NCBI GenBank assembly: GCA_963691705.1
Contig: OY829539.1
Location: 75,179,255 to 75,243,254, forward strand
Source: Viola odorata
Taxonomy: Eukaryota; Streptophyta; Magnoliopsida; Malpighiales; Violaceae
Direction: 5' to 3'
DNA: 64,000 bases
Shown piece after piece: positions 10,910 through 22,604 of this stretch. The notes under the pieces were generated by a model, which was not told the DNA's origin, did no database searches, and saw only the letters and a list, made by a program, of their open reading frames with translations. A program made the position numbers and the translations under genes. How positions within the stretch are numbered: position 1 is the first letter of the stretch; each line of letters opens with the position of its first letter.

Positions 10910-13908
10910 TCAGTGAATCCTTTGCTTAACCCGTCGGCCATTCACTTCACCATCTAAGTTTTCGCTTGCACGCCCACAAGCAATCACAGAATGCTCACTC
11001 AATCTCGCCACATACTGTAAGAGTTCCGTCATCACAGAGGGGCAGCTTTCCTTCAAGTATGCAAATCCATCGGTTTCCATAACCGCTGCAAAACAATTTA
11101 TCAACAACGTAAGTATTTATGCATTCATAGAAACACAAGTGTCCAAACAACAGATACCTAGTATTTTCAGAGGTCCTGATGCATCATACCTTTCAAATGT
11201 TCACGCAACGCGATAAATTTGAGACACACAGCTTTTAGCTGGATACACTGATGCTGCTCTGCCAAGGCAAGTGTTGTTGCAACAGTTCCTATGGCCACAT
11301 CTTCACACAGTTTAGCCTCGCATAGCAATCTAAGCCTCTCAAGGGCATAGCAGTCTGCTGCGGCAAGGAGATGCTGAGCCATCAATGTAGAAACCCATGT
11401 AGTGTTCAGACCAATGGATTCTTCCATGTCTGGTAGGGAATCCCAGTAAATGAAATGGAGTAACACCTGAAGACATCAGATCAATGCCAATTGCTAAAGG
11501 GAATGATTAAGATCAAAATGCAGTAATTTTTAATGCTTGGATGGAACAGTCAAGTTTAAAACAAAATTGCCAACACTAACCCAAAAGACTATGGACGGTG
11601 AAAAAGTAGTTGAATAGCAGTAAACAACAAGGAAAAGCGAAAACATAGCTGGCAAAATTTTAAGTTAACTCATGACATCTGTTGATCCAGCTCTGCTTTC
11701 ACCATGACAAACAGAGATAATCTAAGTGGTTAAACATATTTTTTTCTATCTTACCCACAACAACAATGTATGGCTTGCAACTATTAACAAAAGTTAAGCT
11801 AACTAATTACAAAACCATCCATCTTTTTCCTGGAATGTGAGCAGCGGAGTATGGTAATCTAAGAGACATCATTGTTTGCTTATCCACTTGCTCTTTGTTG
11901 AACACTAGAAAATTGTTCATATGCTATGTTAGTAGTTAAAAAACAAGGGAAGTGAGGTGATAGTGGGATTTGAAGCTCACACCATCGACCTGCTCTGCTA
12001 GGTAAGCAGTCATTAGACAATCACTTGAGATCCACTTAACTCATTGCTGCATAGTGCAAAAATGAGTAAGTCATTTTCTCCCAACTTATTCAAAGAAAAA
12101 CAAAATTAAAATGCAAAAGACTATATAGGGGTAGTAGCCACACAGCTTACACAAACTGGAAATGCAGCCAATTTGACAAGTCACAGACTGAGTGCATATG
12201 TGGCAGATGCGTTCAGCAAGAATAGTAAACCTTAGCTGGAATAAGATCTGGGTACAGGAGCAGCACCTTATGAGATGAATCCGGATATACAGTTGAGTAT
12301 TGCACCACAATCATCCTGTATGGCACCACAATTACTCACCTAACAAAGGTAACCAACCAACAAGCTACCTCTTCCCAAGAATCTTGTGATAACACCCCCA
12401 ACAATCTTATATTGATACAGCTACCATCATTAAAAGAATTCATGCATAACGCCAAAATGTTAGAGACTAAACACACTAACAATATCACAATATCATCACC
12501 TGCATGCTACTGTCCATAAGATCACAAAACCTTCGCAGCTATTTCTCTTTAGTGTGCAACAAGTTCATGATTTTCCACATAGATATAGCAATGCAACAAA
12601 CATGAAACAACAGCACAACAACAAAAGTAGAGGTATACGAACAGATATTTAGCTGATGCTAACTATAATCACTAGGTTTTTGTTCAGAACAATTTGTTAG
12701 AATAAAAATTTAACTTCACGCAAATAAACAAAAATGGAATTTGCGTAATGATTTACAAATGAGAATTATATCATACTGGTTTTCACAGCTTGAATATGAA
12801 TGTGCGAGCAGAAGAGAGGGCACCTTAAAAACTGTGGCTTCCATGTCTTCAACTTTTATGCGCTGAGTGTTTTGATCCTTCATTGGACCAAAGAGTTGTG
12901 CCCGAAACACAGGTGAGCGTGCTGCAAGAACTAACTTGTGTGCAGCGAATTCTTCCCCATCAACTTCAAAAGTTACATCAGTTGCCTTTCCAGATTCTAA
13001 GAGCTTTCCAAAATGCTGACCGATATCAGAAGGTGGCACTGCAATGGTGTAAGTCTTAGGTCCTTCTGTCTGAGTCTTGACAACACCAACACAACATCGG
13101 ACTACAAGACAATTGTCTTTAAAGTAATCCGACGATTCAAGTAGACTTCTTTTGAAAAACCGCTTATACCCCCTGCCACAAGCAACATCAGGAATGAAAG
13201 TTCAGCTTCAAGTATGATACATCCGCCCTACACCATTATATTACAACAATTACTCATGCCTAGCTAATAACAGTGCTTTGCTGTGGGAATCATTAAAGGT
13301 ACTCAAAATGCAATCCACCAAAAGCAAAAAGGGCTACAATTATCTCCAAGACAGTTCGTTTCACATAACTTTCTAAATTCTAGTAGAAGCTCAAATCAGT
13401 GTCACTTGTACATAAATTGAAACCAACAATTTTCAAGCTTAAAAACCAAAAGCCAGAATCAAAAACCCAAGGAACGACATCTAAAGATCAAAACTAGAAC
13501 TCACCACATACTCCCACGATACTTGAGCGTATAAGGTCCACTCTCAAGTGCTCTTCCGAAATGGCTATGAACCTTGTGCCTCCCTTTCCCACTCTGATCC
13601 ATTAGTGTCAGTTCAAACAAGGCTCTCACGTCAGTTCCTTCGCTTGCAAGCGCGATGAATAGAGAGACGTAAGAAGCATTATCTTCAGCGCTTTTGCCAT
13701 CTGGGTAAAAATAGACAGCCCAAGCAAATCCGCCGATATAGAAAGTTTCTGAAGCGATATACTTTCCGACCCCGAGGCCTTTACAAAGCGAGAAGCCATT
13801 GATCCTGAACTCGTGAGAACCATTTACAGTCTGTGTGACAGAAGAGGATGTGCTGGTGGTGGTGGATGGGCCGGAAAGGTCTCTTCTCGTAACCCTAGTT
13901 TTATCCAT
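10910..13908 (-). CDS. BPM1/2-like: MATH-BTB (BPM) protein, CUL3 substrate adaptor
   Basis: Four exons read on the minus strand (13908-13505, 13172-12824, 11466-11190, 11085-10910) encode 401 residues. An N-terminal MATH/TRAF domain (about 29-155, with GYKRFFKRS near its end) is followed by a BTB/POZ domain (about 190-305, with [20 protein letters not shown]) and a BACK-like helical end containing [19 protein letters not shown]. This is the BPM family: the BTB part binds CULLIN3 and the MATH part recruits substrates such as ERF/AP2, HD-ZIP and MYB transcription factors for ubiquitination. The start was set at [10 protein letters not shown] because upstream in-frame codons look like leader sequence. 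Exon phases close without error. Intron 2 (11467-12823) is long. It is divergent with the guanylate kinase gene, sharing a 676-bp spacer. Confidence 0.94.
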
Positions 13909-14584
13909 CAACACTTGTCTTTGGATTGAAGAAGTATGGTAGAAATTATGGAGATTTGAGGGCCTGGTCGATGGAGAACTAGGGTTTTCTTTGAAACGGG
14001 AATATTGAAAGAGGATGGAAATGTTGTGTAATGGGAAAGGTAAAGTATCATAATGATAATAATAATAGAAGAAAGAAAGAAAGAACTCGCAATGGCAATT
14101 TTCTCTTTTAATTTTACATTTTATAATTATATGAGAATTTGAAAAATAAAAAGGAAGTAGAAAAGAGAGAAAAAAAGTTGCCCACTGCTGTTTCTTTGGC
14201 ATGGGAAGGGAACTCCTTTTTTCACACTTGAAAATGCATTCAAAGTCCAATGCTTCTAATGTTCGAACTCGAACTCGAACTCGAACTCGATTTTTTATTA
14301 ATATTTTATTATCGACAAACAACACGTTAATTATAATATTTTTGAATTAATTTACTTATTATTCTATCAATTCATAACATATTATCGGAGCAATTAACCC
14401 TCTCCATCCATCTGTCTAGTTCATAAATAATAAAATTATGCAAGAAATAAATAAATATTACCTAAAAGAAAAATTAACAAATTAAGTCCTATTTATGAGA
14501 GAGAAAAACCAAATTCCACTTTTCGGTGGCGCGTAGATCCCACAAAATTCATACTCCTCCGCGCATAATCCTCTTCCATCGCTC
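13909..14584. promoter_or_regulatory. Bidirectional spacer between the BPM and guanylate kinase genes
   Basis: The two start codons point away from each other across 676 bp, so both promoters must fit here. The part next to BPM is rich in TTC on its coding strand, as in plant leaders. The middle is AT-rich. No further ORF is supported. Confidence 0.6.
14263..14292. repeat. Hexanucleotide microsatellite (CGAACT)n
   Basis: About four and a half perfect copies of CGAACT lie in the shared promoter spacer of the BPM and guanylate kinase genes. Such short hexamer runs commonly vary in length between individuals. Confidence 0.85.
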
Positions 14585-15448
14585 ATGTTCCGCCGACTCT
14601 GCTGCTCTCTTTCCCGTACCACCACCATTAACCTCCACCTGTCCTCTTCTTTAAACCCTAAACCCACCTTCCTATCTCATCGCGTCTCCGCTCCAACCCA
14701 GCAACGTTTCTTCACTTCATCTTGCAAGATGAATGATATCCAGAAACCAAGAAGCCCCATTCCGGTCATCGACAAAGCCACCAAGCCTGAATTGTTCCGC
14801 GCTCTCGAATCCACTCTCGGCTCCTCCTTCAGTACTGACCCTGCTATCCCTCCTCCTAACCCTTTGATTATTGTCATTAGCGGGCCGAGCGGCGTCGGCA
14901 AAGATGCTGTGATCAGAAAGTTGCGAGAAAAGAGAGAGAGTTTGCATTTCGTGGTGACCGCAACTAGTAGGGGGATGAGACCAGGTGAGGTTGATGGTAA
15001 AGATTATTACTTTGTGTCAAAGGAAGCGTTTTTGTCAATGGTGGAGAGAGATGAATTGTTGGAGTATGCGCTTGTATATGGTGATTATAAAGGAATACCT
15101 AAGAAGCAAATTAGGGATTTTATGGGTAAAGGGCATGATATCGTGTTGAGGGTTGATGTGCAAGGAGCGCAGACATTGAGGAAGAAACTTGGGGATTCTG
15201 CTGTGTTTATATTTTTGATGGCTGAGAGTGAGTTGAAACTTGTGGAGAGGTTGATTGATAGGAAGACGGAGAATGCTGAAGCTTTGCTTGTGAGGATTTC
15301 AACGGCCAGAGAGGAGGTTCGGCATGTTAAGAATTTTGATTATGTGGTTGTGAATGCTGAAGGTGAGTTGGATAATGCTGTGAAATTGGTGGAATCTGTT
15401 ATTGATGCTGAGAAGGCTAAGGTTCGGCAAAGGAAGGCTGTGATTTAG
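14585..15448 (+). CDS. GK3: Guanylate kinase, organelle-targeted type
   Basis: An intact single-exon ORF of 287 residues. After an N-terminal region rich in Arg, Ser and Thr and poor in acidic residues (about 1-48, typical of a plastid or mitochondrial transit peptide), a guanylate kinase domain starts with the P-loop GPSGVGKD (100-107). The GMP-binding region [20 protein letters not shown] and the lid/ATP region with [17 protein letters not shown] follow. The enzyme phosphorylates GMP (or dGMP) to GDP with ATP. It resembles the organellar GK3/VIRESCENT2 type, which supplies guanine nucleotides for chloroplast gene expression, rather than the longer cytosolic GK1/2. A second in-frame Met at residue 49 could start a shorter form without the presequence. 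A few codons rich in CTC/TCC at the 5' end change to AT-ending codons later, as is usual for transit-peptide regions. Confidence 0.93.
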   Translation: MFRRLCCSLSRTTTINLHLSSSLNPKPTFLSHRVSAPTQQRFFTSSCKMNDIQKPRSPIPVIDKATKPELFRALESTLGSSFSTDPAIPPPNPLIIVISGPSGVGKDAVIRKLREKRESLHFVVTATSRGMRPGEVDGKDYYFVSKEAFLSMVERDELLEYALVYGDYKGIPKKQIRDFMGKGHDIVLRVDVQGAQTLRKKLGDSAVFIFLMAESELKLVERLIDRKTENAEALLVRISTAREEVRHVKNFDYVVVNAEGELDNAVKLVESVIDAEKAKVRQRKAVI

Positions 15449-17239
15449 TTGAAGGTTTGGTTTGCAAGGTATGTGTATTGCTTGTTTTCTTACCTGTGTA
15501 TACTCATATTTTTTCCTTATTCAAAAATGATATGGACTAATGCGCTCTGGTTCATGCCTTTGTTTGAGTTGCAAAAATTGAATGCATTTATAGTTTATTG
15601 AGTGTTTTATCGCTTTAAAATCTGAATGCATGCTACATGGTTATTCTTTGTTTTTCGGATCAGTTCTTCTTTTGCTTTAAGCTCTAAGATAAGCTAACTA
15701 CAGTCTACTCCACGCTCGATACTGTAGACTCGAGCCAACCTCAACAATTTCTTTCAGATATCTCTGGAAATAGGTTTATTTAGGTAAAGGTATGTGAGCA
15801 GTAATTTTGCTTCAAGCTCTTGTTGTATGGAGAGATTTCAAATTATATCATCTCCATACATGGTGGACCTTGATAGTAAAATAAGTCGTGCTCAACTTTG
15901 TTGTTTTTGTTTTTCCTCTGACCTTATGCATGGAGTACTAAACTCATCGGCACTGACATTAGGCAGCCAAAGGAAGGTCCCTGGATTGACTCATTGTTGG
16001 TATTGTGGTCAGCAAACAACTTCTGGCATTTAGAATCAGGAAGAAGAATGCTTTTCCAGCCATTTAGCTTGTAGAACTATTTTTGGTTTAGTAAAAGGTG
16101 AAGGGGCAGTAATATTTCAGGAAATGCTAGCCATGTTTGTTTCTCCCATAAAACCAACCGTATAGACTAAATTTCATGACTGCTTATAGAGGTACCATCC
16201 ATTAGTGGTTAATGACTTTTCTTCCTGTTCTCCCCTCCTAAAACTACGTTTCTGACTGCCCTGAAGTTCCCTTTCCTTCTGTCATATCCTTGATCTGCTC
16301 TGTTGGTATTGTGTACATCACTGTGTTGTGTGTTCACCCTAATAGAATGAATTTTGAGTAAAAATTGCAACTTTAACGAACAAGATTCCTGATGCGATGC
16401 CTTACATTCTTACAGAAAGCCAAGTTGTTGAAAGGATGACTCCTGTTTCTGAACTTTGCATCTTCGACATTCTACCGCTATGTATCCATTGACATTTTGC
16501 CGTTTCTAATTTCTGTAGGAGACACGGTATTATAGATAGAATATTGACGGTGTTGCTGACCTACTTTCTAAATGTGGCTTTTTGCACAGATTTAGAAGAA
16601 ACTGAAATGAGAGAGCAAGAACATAGGATAGCTTTATTGCTATTTGATTTTTTTTTTTGTTCTGTTCAGCAGCTGTAGTAAGATGCATATCCCATTAAGA
16701 AAAATAGAAATATTTTCTTTGTTGTAAACTTGGTCCATAACTTTTTTCCCTAAGGTGGTACCATGTAACTTATTAATGTCACCCCTAATTTTTTGGGTTC
16801 ATGATATTAATCTTTCTTTTTTTCTGAATACAACAAGGTATTGGCCCACGCTTTACTCGAATTGTCACAACTTTTATTTTTTTATTTTATCGTACTTTGA
16901 TTTACAAATGAGTTGAATGAGTTTACAAATGAAGTTAAATTTTATTTTATAACTATAATTACTGAATTTGCATTTTTTATAATTAGGTAAAATCAATTAT
17001 TTGGTGAATCAATTAAATGAATTGCACTTATAATTTTCTTTTATGTTCGTAATTATTTAATTCACCACTTTCTACACATAGCTGATTTATATTAAAAACA
17101 TTCCATAACCTCAATTAGAAAAACCAAATATTTAACCTTTAGATATTAATAGCCATTTATTTAATTCTTTATTTTAAAAAGAAATGTATAAATTGTTCTT
17201 CAGTATGAATCTATCATTATTATATATTTTTCACTCATA
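15449..17239. other. Intergenic, no gene recognised
   Basis: The first part is probably the 3' untranslated region of the guanylate kinase gene. The rest has no ORF with recognisable motifs and no clear transposon ends. A T-rich run at about 16648 and growing AT content mark the shift to non-genic DNA. Confidence 0.55.
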
Positions 17240-17503
17240 TACTCCCTCCGATCCGAAATGTATGACGTTTTAGCATTTGCTTTTACTGTTCCGGAACGTA
17301 TTTTAAGACGGCCAGAACAGTCACTATTTGAGACAATTTTGCCCCGAATTTTTTCTCGGAAGTACGTTAAGGATTAACGTACGTTCGAAAAAAAGTACGG
17401 AATTTTTTGGGGTCAAATAGTACGTCATCCGACCTCCTCGATATGCGTTCCCTACTGAATATTGGGATGCGAGGAAGTCATACATTTCGGACCAGAGGGA
17501 GTA
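17240..17503. mobile_element. Stowaway-type MITE (Tc1/mariner family)
   Basis: A 260-bp element begins CTCCCTCCGATCCGAAATGT and ends in its inverted complement (ACATTTCGGACCAGAGGGAG), with TA on both sides at 17240-17241 and 17502-17503. CTCCCTCCG termini plus a TA target duplication are diagnostic of Stowaway MITEs. It has no coding capacity and would depend on a mariner transposase from elsewhere. The inner part also contains partly complementary sequence around 17340-17400, so single strands could form a hairpin. Confidence 0.93.
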
Positions 17504-17575
17504 GATTATTGTGACTCTTTAAGCAACACTATCTATTTATATAAGTATTATTGGCAATATGATTTTAACGGTAAT

Positions 17576-17641
17576 ACTCCGGCCTCCTTAAAATGCATGC
17601 GCAAATAGTAAAAGACATTCTTTGGGGACCGGAGGGAGTAT
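17576..17641. mobile_element. Short, decayed Stowaway-like remnant
   Basis: A 66-bp stretch starts TACTCCGGCCTCCTT and ends GGACCGGAGGGAGTA. The ends are imperfect inverted repeats of the same Stowaway type as the neighbouring element 70 bp to the left, flanked by TA. The interior is almost absent, so this looks like an internally deleted copy. Confidence 0.7.
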
Positions 17642-19492
17642 ATTTTTATTGGTTAAAGTGAATCATTTCTCACAATATAGTGTGAATTACTTCTCGTCAT
17701 TTATTCTCTAATATTTGTCGTTTGATTATTATCATTTTTCTTATCTCTTATTTTTTTTCCATCCTTTTTTATCTATTATTTATATACATAGTTATAATAT
17801 ATTAAAAAATATTTTATTACCGTAATTATAAAAAAAATAGTTATTTAATTATTTAAATATCTTTAACCATTCGTATGAATCCTTATTTTAATTGTACTTA
17901 TAAATATTTAGTTACTTAAATTATAAAAAAAGAAAATTACCTAGATTTAAAATAAAAAAAAGTTACTGGACCCTTTAAACATCGGTATGACATTTTATTT
18001 TTTAAAAAAATTACAAATTAATTTTATAGCATGACTTCTAGTAATAGTATATATTTTTCTCATACATTTTCAATTATTTTATTATTTTATCATGTTCTTT
18101 TTTTTGTTTTTTTTCCTTGATTGTTATTTTTCTTTGTATTTGACTTTTTATATTATAACTTAATATATTCCATGTTTTAAGTTTAACTATATAAAATTTT
18201 AAATTCTAATCATTTTTATTTTAAAATATATTCATATTTAATCAAATTGTAACATTAATTGCATTTTAACAATTATTAAGAAAGAAAACAATATGAAAGC
18301 TTACGTGGCATCGAGTGAGGACCTTTGCTTAAAGAGTTGTACAACCAAAGTCAAGACACCAAGAAACAGGATGTTGTAAAAAATGTAAGAAAATGGAGCG
18401 ATGAAGAAGCATTCTTGTGTATACGCAACAGTCAACAGAAACAGCATATTTGAGTGTCGTCAGCCGATGGCGTGCTGAGCACTACATATCTCGTCATCTA
18501 ATTCTAAACTAAAATCTAATCCATCACCCAAAATCATGGCATCTCAATCTCAGCCTTTCACGACTCTCACATTCCTGCGGCTGCCGTCCGTACCAAAATT
18601 CAGGTAAAAGTGCTGAAATTATACCAGTGCCATACGAATTTAACATCGTTCGCACTAGGTCAGCCCACTATCGAGTAAAAAATGAAAGTATCGAACCACT
18701 AGAATTGTTTTTTGTGTTCTTATTTGGAGAGCCTTTTATTAGGATTAGTGCTTAATTAGTGCTTAATATCAGAATTAACCTTTTCTGTCACGTAATATAC
18801 TCCAAATCTTAGTTGGCTGTTTCTTATTCTTCCAACTACTGATCAAAGAGTGGAAGCCTTAAAAAATTAGATAATGGTATCATTATTTATTAATCAGGAG
18901 ATTAAGTCAATGAGTCCCGGAAATTAATCAAACAGTGCACTTTCAACACCAAAAAGGACGTGCAAGACTCCAAGCAACTTGTGCAATTTGACAGCTTTTA
19001 TGTCCTTAATTATAACAAGAAATTTCCTTTAGATTCCCCTTATGGCCTTTTCTTTTTCTTTTTCATTTTCAAAAAGGAGAAGCTTCCTTTAGGAGTTTGG
19101 ATTGGATGATGCATCAAGGGACTTATTAGAGAAAGACAGCTGACGTTAAAACATAGAGTAAACTTTTTTTGGAAACCCAATAATATTCGATCGAGATTAG
19201 TTTCAGTTGAGAAAATAATCGGGAAACCAATATATAATACTTGCCGCCTAAGTTAAAGCAGAAGAGTGCACCTTAAACGTTTCCCTTTTCCTCCACAACT
19301 TCATAGAATAAACGTGCTCCCTAAGCTCATCTTCCATTCTTGTTTTATAAACACCAAAACTCCTCATCCCTATCTTTCAAACCTCAAAGAAAATCAACAA
19401 ACAGTTAATTCTTGAATATAATTTGTAAAACCCTTGTGGATTTTCATATACCCTTTTGCACCAGCATCATTTTCCAGGCTGGTTTGATCAAT
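17642..19492. promoter_or_regulatory. AT-rich spacer and promoter of the ARM-repeat gene
   Basis: From 17640 to 18290 the DNA is extremely AT-rich with no ORF. The last 150 bp before the gene look like a promoter and leader, with a TATA-like TTTTATAAACACC near 19344 about 150 bp before the chosen start codon. No other gene is visible. Confidence 0.5.
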
Positions 19493-22122
19493 ATGGATCT
19501 CGAAAAGTCCCGAGAACGCGGTGGTGGTAGCATTCATTTACCGATTGTTGAGCTACAAAGGCAATGTGAGTCTTATGGCTCAAGTGCTACAATGTTTGAA
19601 CCACAAAGTGGTTTGGAGAAGAGAGACAGCAGCACTGGAGATTCCGGTTCTTCAACAACAACATCGGTGGTTCGTGCACCGGAGAAGAAACTTACACTTT
19701 TCGCCCTTAGACTTGCAATTCTTGAGAAAGCAGCTACCGGGTTAGGAACTCTGGGGTTTATCTGGGCTACAGTTGTTCTTCTTGGTGGTTTTGCAATCAC
19801 TTTAGATGGAACAGATTTTTGGTTCATTACTATTATATTGTTGATTGAAGGTACTAGAATTTTCAGCAGGAGCCATGAGCTTGAATGGCAGCATCAAGCT
19901 ACTTGGTCAATCACTGATGCTGGAATTAACAGCTTTCGGGCGTTAAGGTCCAGCTCACACTTCCTGATTGAAGTTGTGAAATCATGTTTCAGGCCGATTT
20001 CTCTATTTCGGAAGCAGAGTCATCACACTAGGGAATTAAGGGTGAATTCTGATGGAGCAGGTGTAAGGAATTGGGATGTTCAAAGAAAGCTGACAAGAAC
20101 GTGGACAGCTTCTGATGTTCCAATTTTATCATGTGCTCCTTGGGTTTTCCTGTCAAGAAATGTCAGCAAACTTCTGTACTGGCTCCAGCTTGCATCTGCA
20201 CTTACTTGTGTGGTTCTGTCGTTGATGAAGCTTATCAGGCGTAACTACGGTGAGATAGCGAAAGGTGATACTGACAAGAGAAATAGGGCAGCTGCTCTGG
20301 ATATTTTCTATTCCTTGGCCTTGGCAGAAGCTATGCTGTTTCTAATTGAGAAAATTTATTGGGAATGGAAGGTGACCGCTCGTAAGCTGCTAGATAAGGT
20401 GAACAAGGAATGCGAACTGGGCCCTTCAGGTGTGGTTTCTATCAGAAGATTCTTCTATGATGCCTATTCGAAGTGTGTTGAGGGAAGCATCTTTGATGGC
20501 CTGAAAATGGACATGGTTACTTTTGCTGTGGAGCTCTTGGATTCTACTTCCCCTGATGAGCAGCTCATTGGGGCGAGAATCCTCCGCCAGTTTTCGTCGA
20601 ATCATCGGTTCTCTGATGACACCCTACAAAAGATGGGGACAAATATAGCAGTGATAGAACGTTTGGTTGAAATGCTGAACTGGAAAGACCCGCGGGAAGA
20701 AGAGATCAGGCTGTCTGCTGCAGAAATACTGTCAAGACTAGCAGGGAAAAAACAGAACTCGTTGCGTGTTGCGGGGATTCCAGGTGCAATGGAATCCATC
20801 TCATCTCTTCTCCAAACCAACAGAAGCTTCTGCACTCCGGCTGATGAAATTGGTGAAAAGAAGATCATTTGTGATGAAGTGCATTACGGGTTCTGGACAT
20901 TCAATCATTTAGGACTTCTTATCCTGAAAAAGCTCGCTCGAGACCACGAAAACTGCGGGAAGATTGGAAACACCAGGGGTCTCCTACCGAAAATTGTTGA
21001 CTTCACACATGCAGGAGAGAGGCTATTGAAGGATGAAACTGCCACACTAACTCAGATTCTGACGGTGAAACGATCTCTCCAAGTGTTGAAGATGCTAGCA
21101 AGCACGACAGGACACACGGGAAAACAACTTCGACACGAAATTTCAGAGATTGTTTTCACTATCAGCAACATCAGAGAAATTTTACGGTATGGCCAGAAAC
21201 ATCCGGTGCTGCAAAAGCTCAGTGTAGAGATACTAACAAGCCTGGGTATAGAAGAGGATGCAACAGAAAAGATAGGAGGCACGGGTGGGGTTATCAAGGA
21301 GTTATTCAACATTTTCTTCAACCAGGAACTGCCTGAAGCTCAGAATCAAGTAAGAATTGCTGCAGGGGAAGCTCTAGCAATGCTTGCCTTAGACAGCAAA
21401 AGCAACTGTTATCGCGTTTTGAGATTGAAAGTACTAGACAAGCTTGTTGGAGCACTTGAGGTACCATTGCTTCGAATAAATGCAGCGAGAATTCTGCGAA
21501 ACATGTGCATCTATAGCGGAGATGATTGCTTCCACCAGTTAAAGGGAATCACAGCTTCTGCACCCACAGTAAGTGTTTTTTACTCGATAAGTTCCAATTT
21601 CACATGACTTGCAACTTGAGAGCATCTTGAATAGTATTCTTAACACTCTTGGTATTGTTTCAGGTGCTGAAATCAATCAAGTCAGAAGAAAGCAAACTCC
21701 AAGAAGTAATGGTTGGACTAGCAGCAGAAGTTTTGAAGTTCATGGATTCTACAGAATCAAGAATCGTGTTCGAAAGAGCTGGAATCCAAGAGGATGAATT
21801 AGCCAACACAATGGTCTACATTCTCAGAAAGCACGAAAATCCACCGGTTAAGGTTCCCAGGATTCGTAGGTTCGCGATAGAGTTGGCGATTTGGATGATG
21901 CAAGCGAACAAAGACAATGTAGCTGTTTTTAGAGATCTGGGGTTGGAGGAGGTGCTGGAGGGAGTTCTTGAAACTACAGCAGAGATTGAAAACTTCAACA
22001 TATTCTCTGGCACTGCAGGAGTGAGCCGTCACGGCACAACTATTCACTTACTGGTTGAAACTGCTTTGAAGTTGCTGGAGGAAAAAGGTAAAATAAGGCA
22101 GCACAATACTGATAATCCATGA
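19493..22122 (+). CDS. Membrane-anchored ARM-repeat superfamily protein
   Basis: Two exons (19493-21568 and 21664-22122) encode 844 residues. The N-terminal third carries hydrophobic segments: GFIWATVVLLGGFAITL and FWFITIILLIEGTRIF as a likely hairpin, then YWLQLASALTCVVLSLMKLI and DIFYSLALAEAMLFLIEKIY. The remainder is helical ARM-like repeats (for example IGARILRQF, IRLSAAEILSRLAG, INAARILRNM). This matches the plant family of Arabidopsis At3g06210/At5g18980, for which I know no settled function. In Arabidopsis these genes lie beside guanylate kinase and BPM genes, as here. The frame is open upstream to an ATG at 19412, which would add 27 residues; I prefer MDLEKSRERG because the upstream part looks like leader and has a polypyrimidine-AG. 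The intron is GT-AG and phase 0. Confidence 0.9.
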
Positions 22123-22604
22123 ATTCCTTCTATGGACAGAAGTACGGAACAAATAGTCTTGTAAAATATAAAGTACCGACTACCAAGTTATATGATTCTT
22201 TTCTCTTGACGAATAAGAAAATTGATGCAATTGCTCAAACTAAAACATTAAAAAAATATATTGCAACTTTCCATAAAAAATCTGCACAAACACCAACACT
22301 TTACTGATGTTCAATTCAATTTTCATACCTTGCAATAGGATTGCAACACATAATTACCTACGAAGCAAAATCACAAAACAATGGAAATGGTATTGAAAGG
22401 TCTGTCTCCCTAACCATGAGTAAAGAATCATTACAAGCCTTTCCACCAGTCGTGGTCACGTGTAATCAAGTAAACAACAGAGTGAACATCAAGCAGACAC
22501 AAAGAACCTATTTTCAACATCTTTTTTGGCGTATTTTACAACACTGAATTGCTGGTACTATCTTAATTACAAAACAATGGATCGAATTGTTGAAACGCAA
22601 TCCT
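22123..22604. other. Convergent 3' spacer between ARM and alpha/beta hydrolase genes
   Basis: Both neighbouring genes end here, pointing toward each other. The 482 bp contain only short ORFs and presumably both 3' untranslated regions. Confidence 0.6.

Noticed and set aside
13909..14325. N-terminal extension of the BPM ORF
   Set aside because: The open frame continues upstream through leader-like and microsatellite sequence; the family starts near [10 protein letters not shown].
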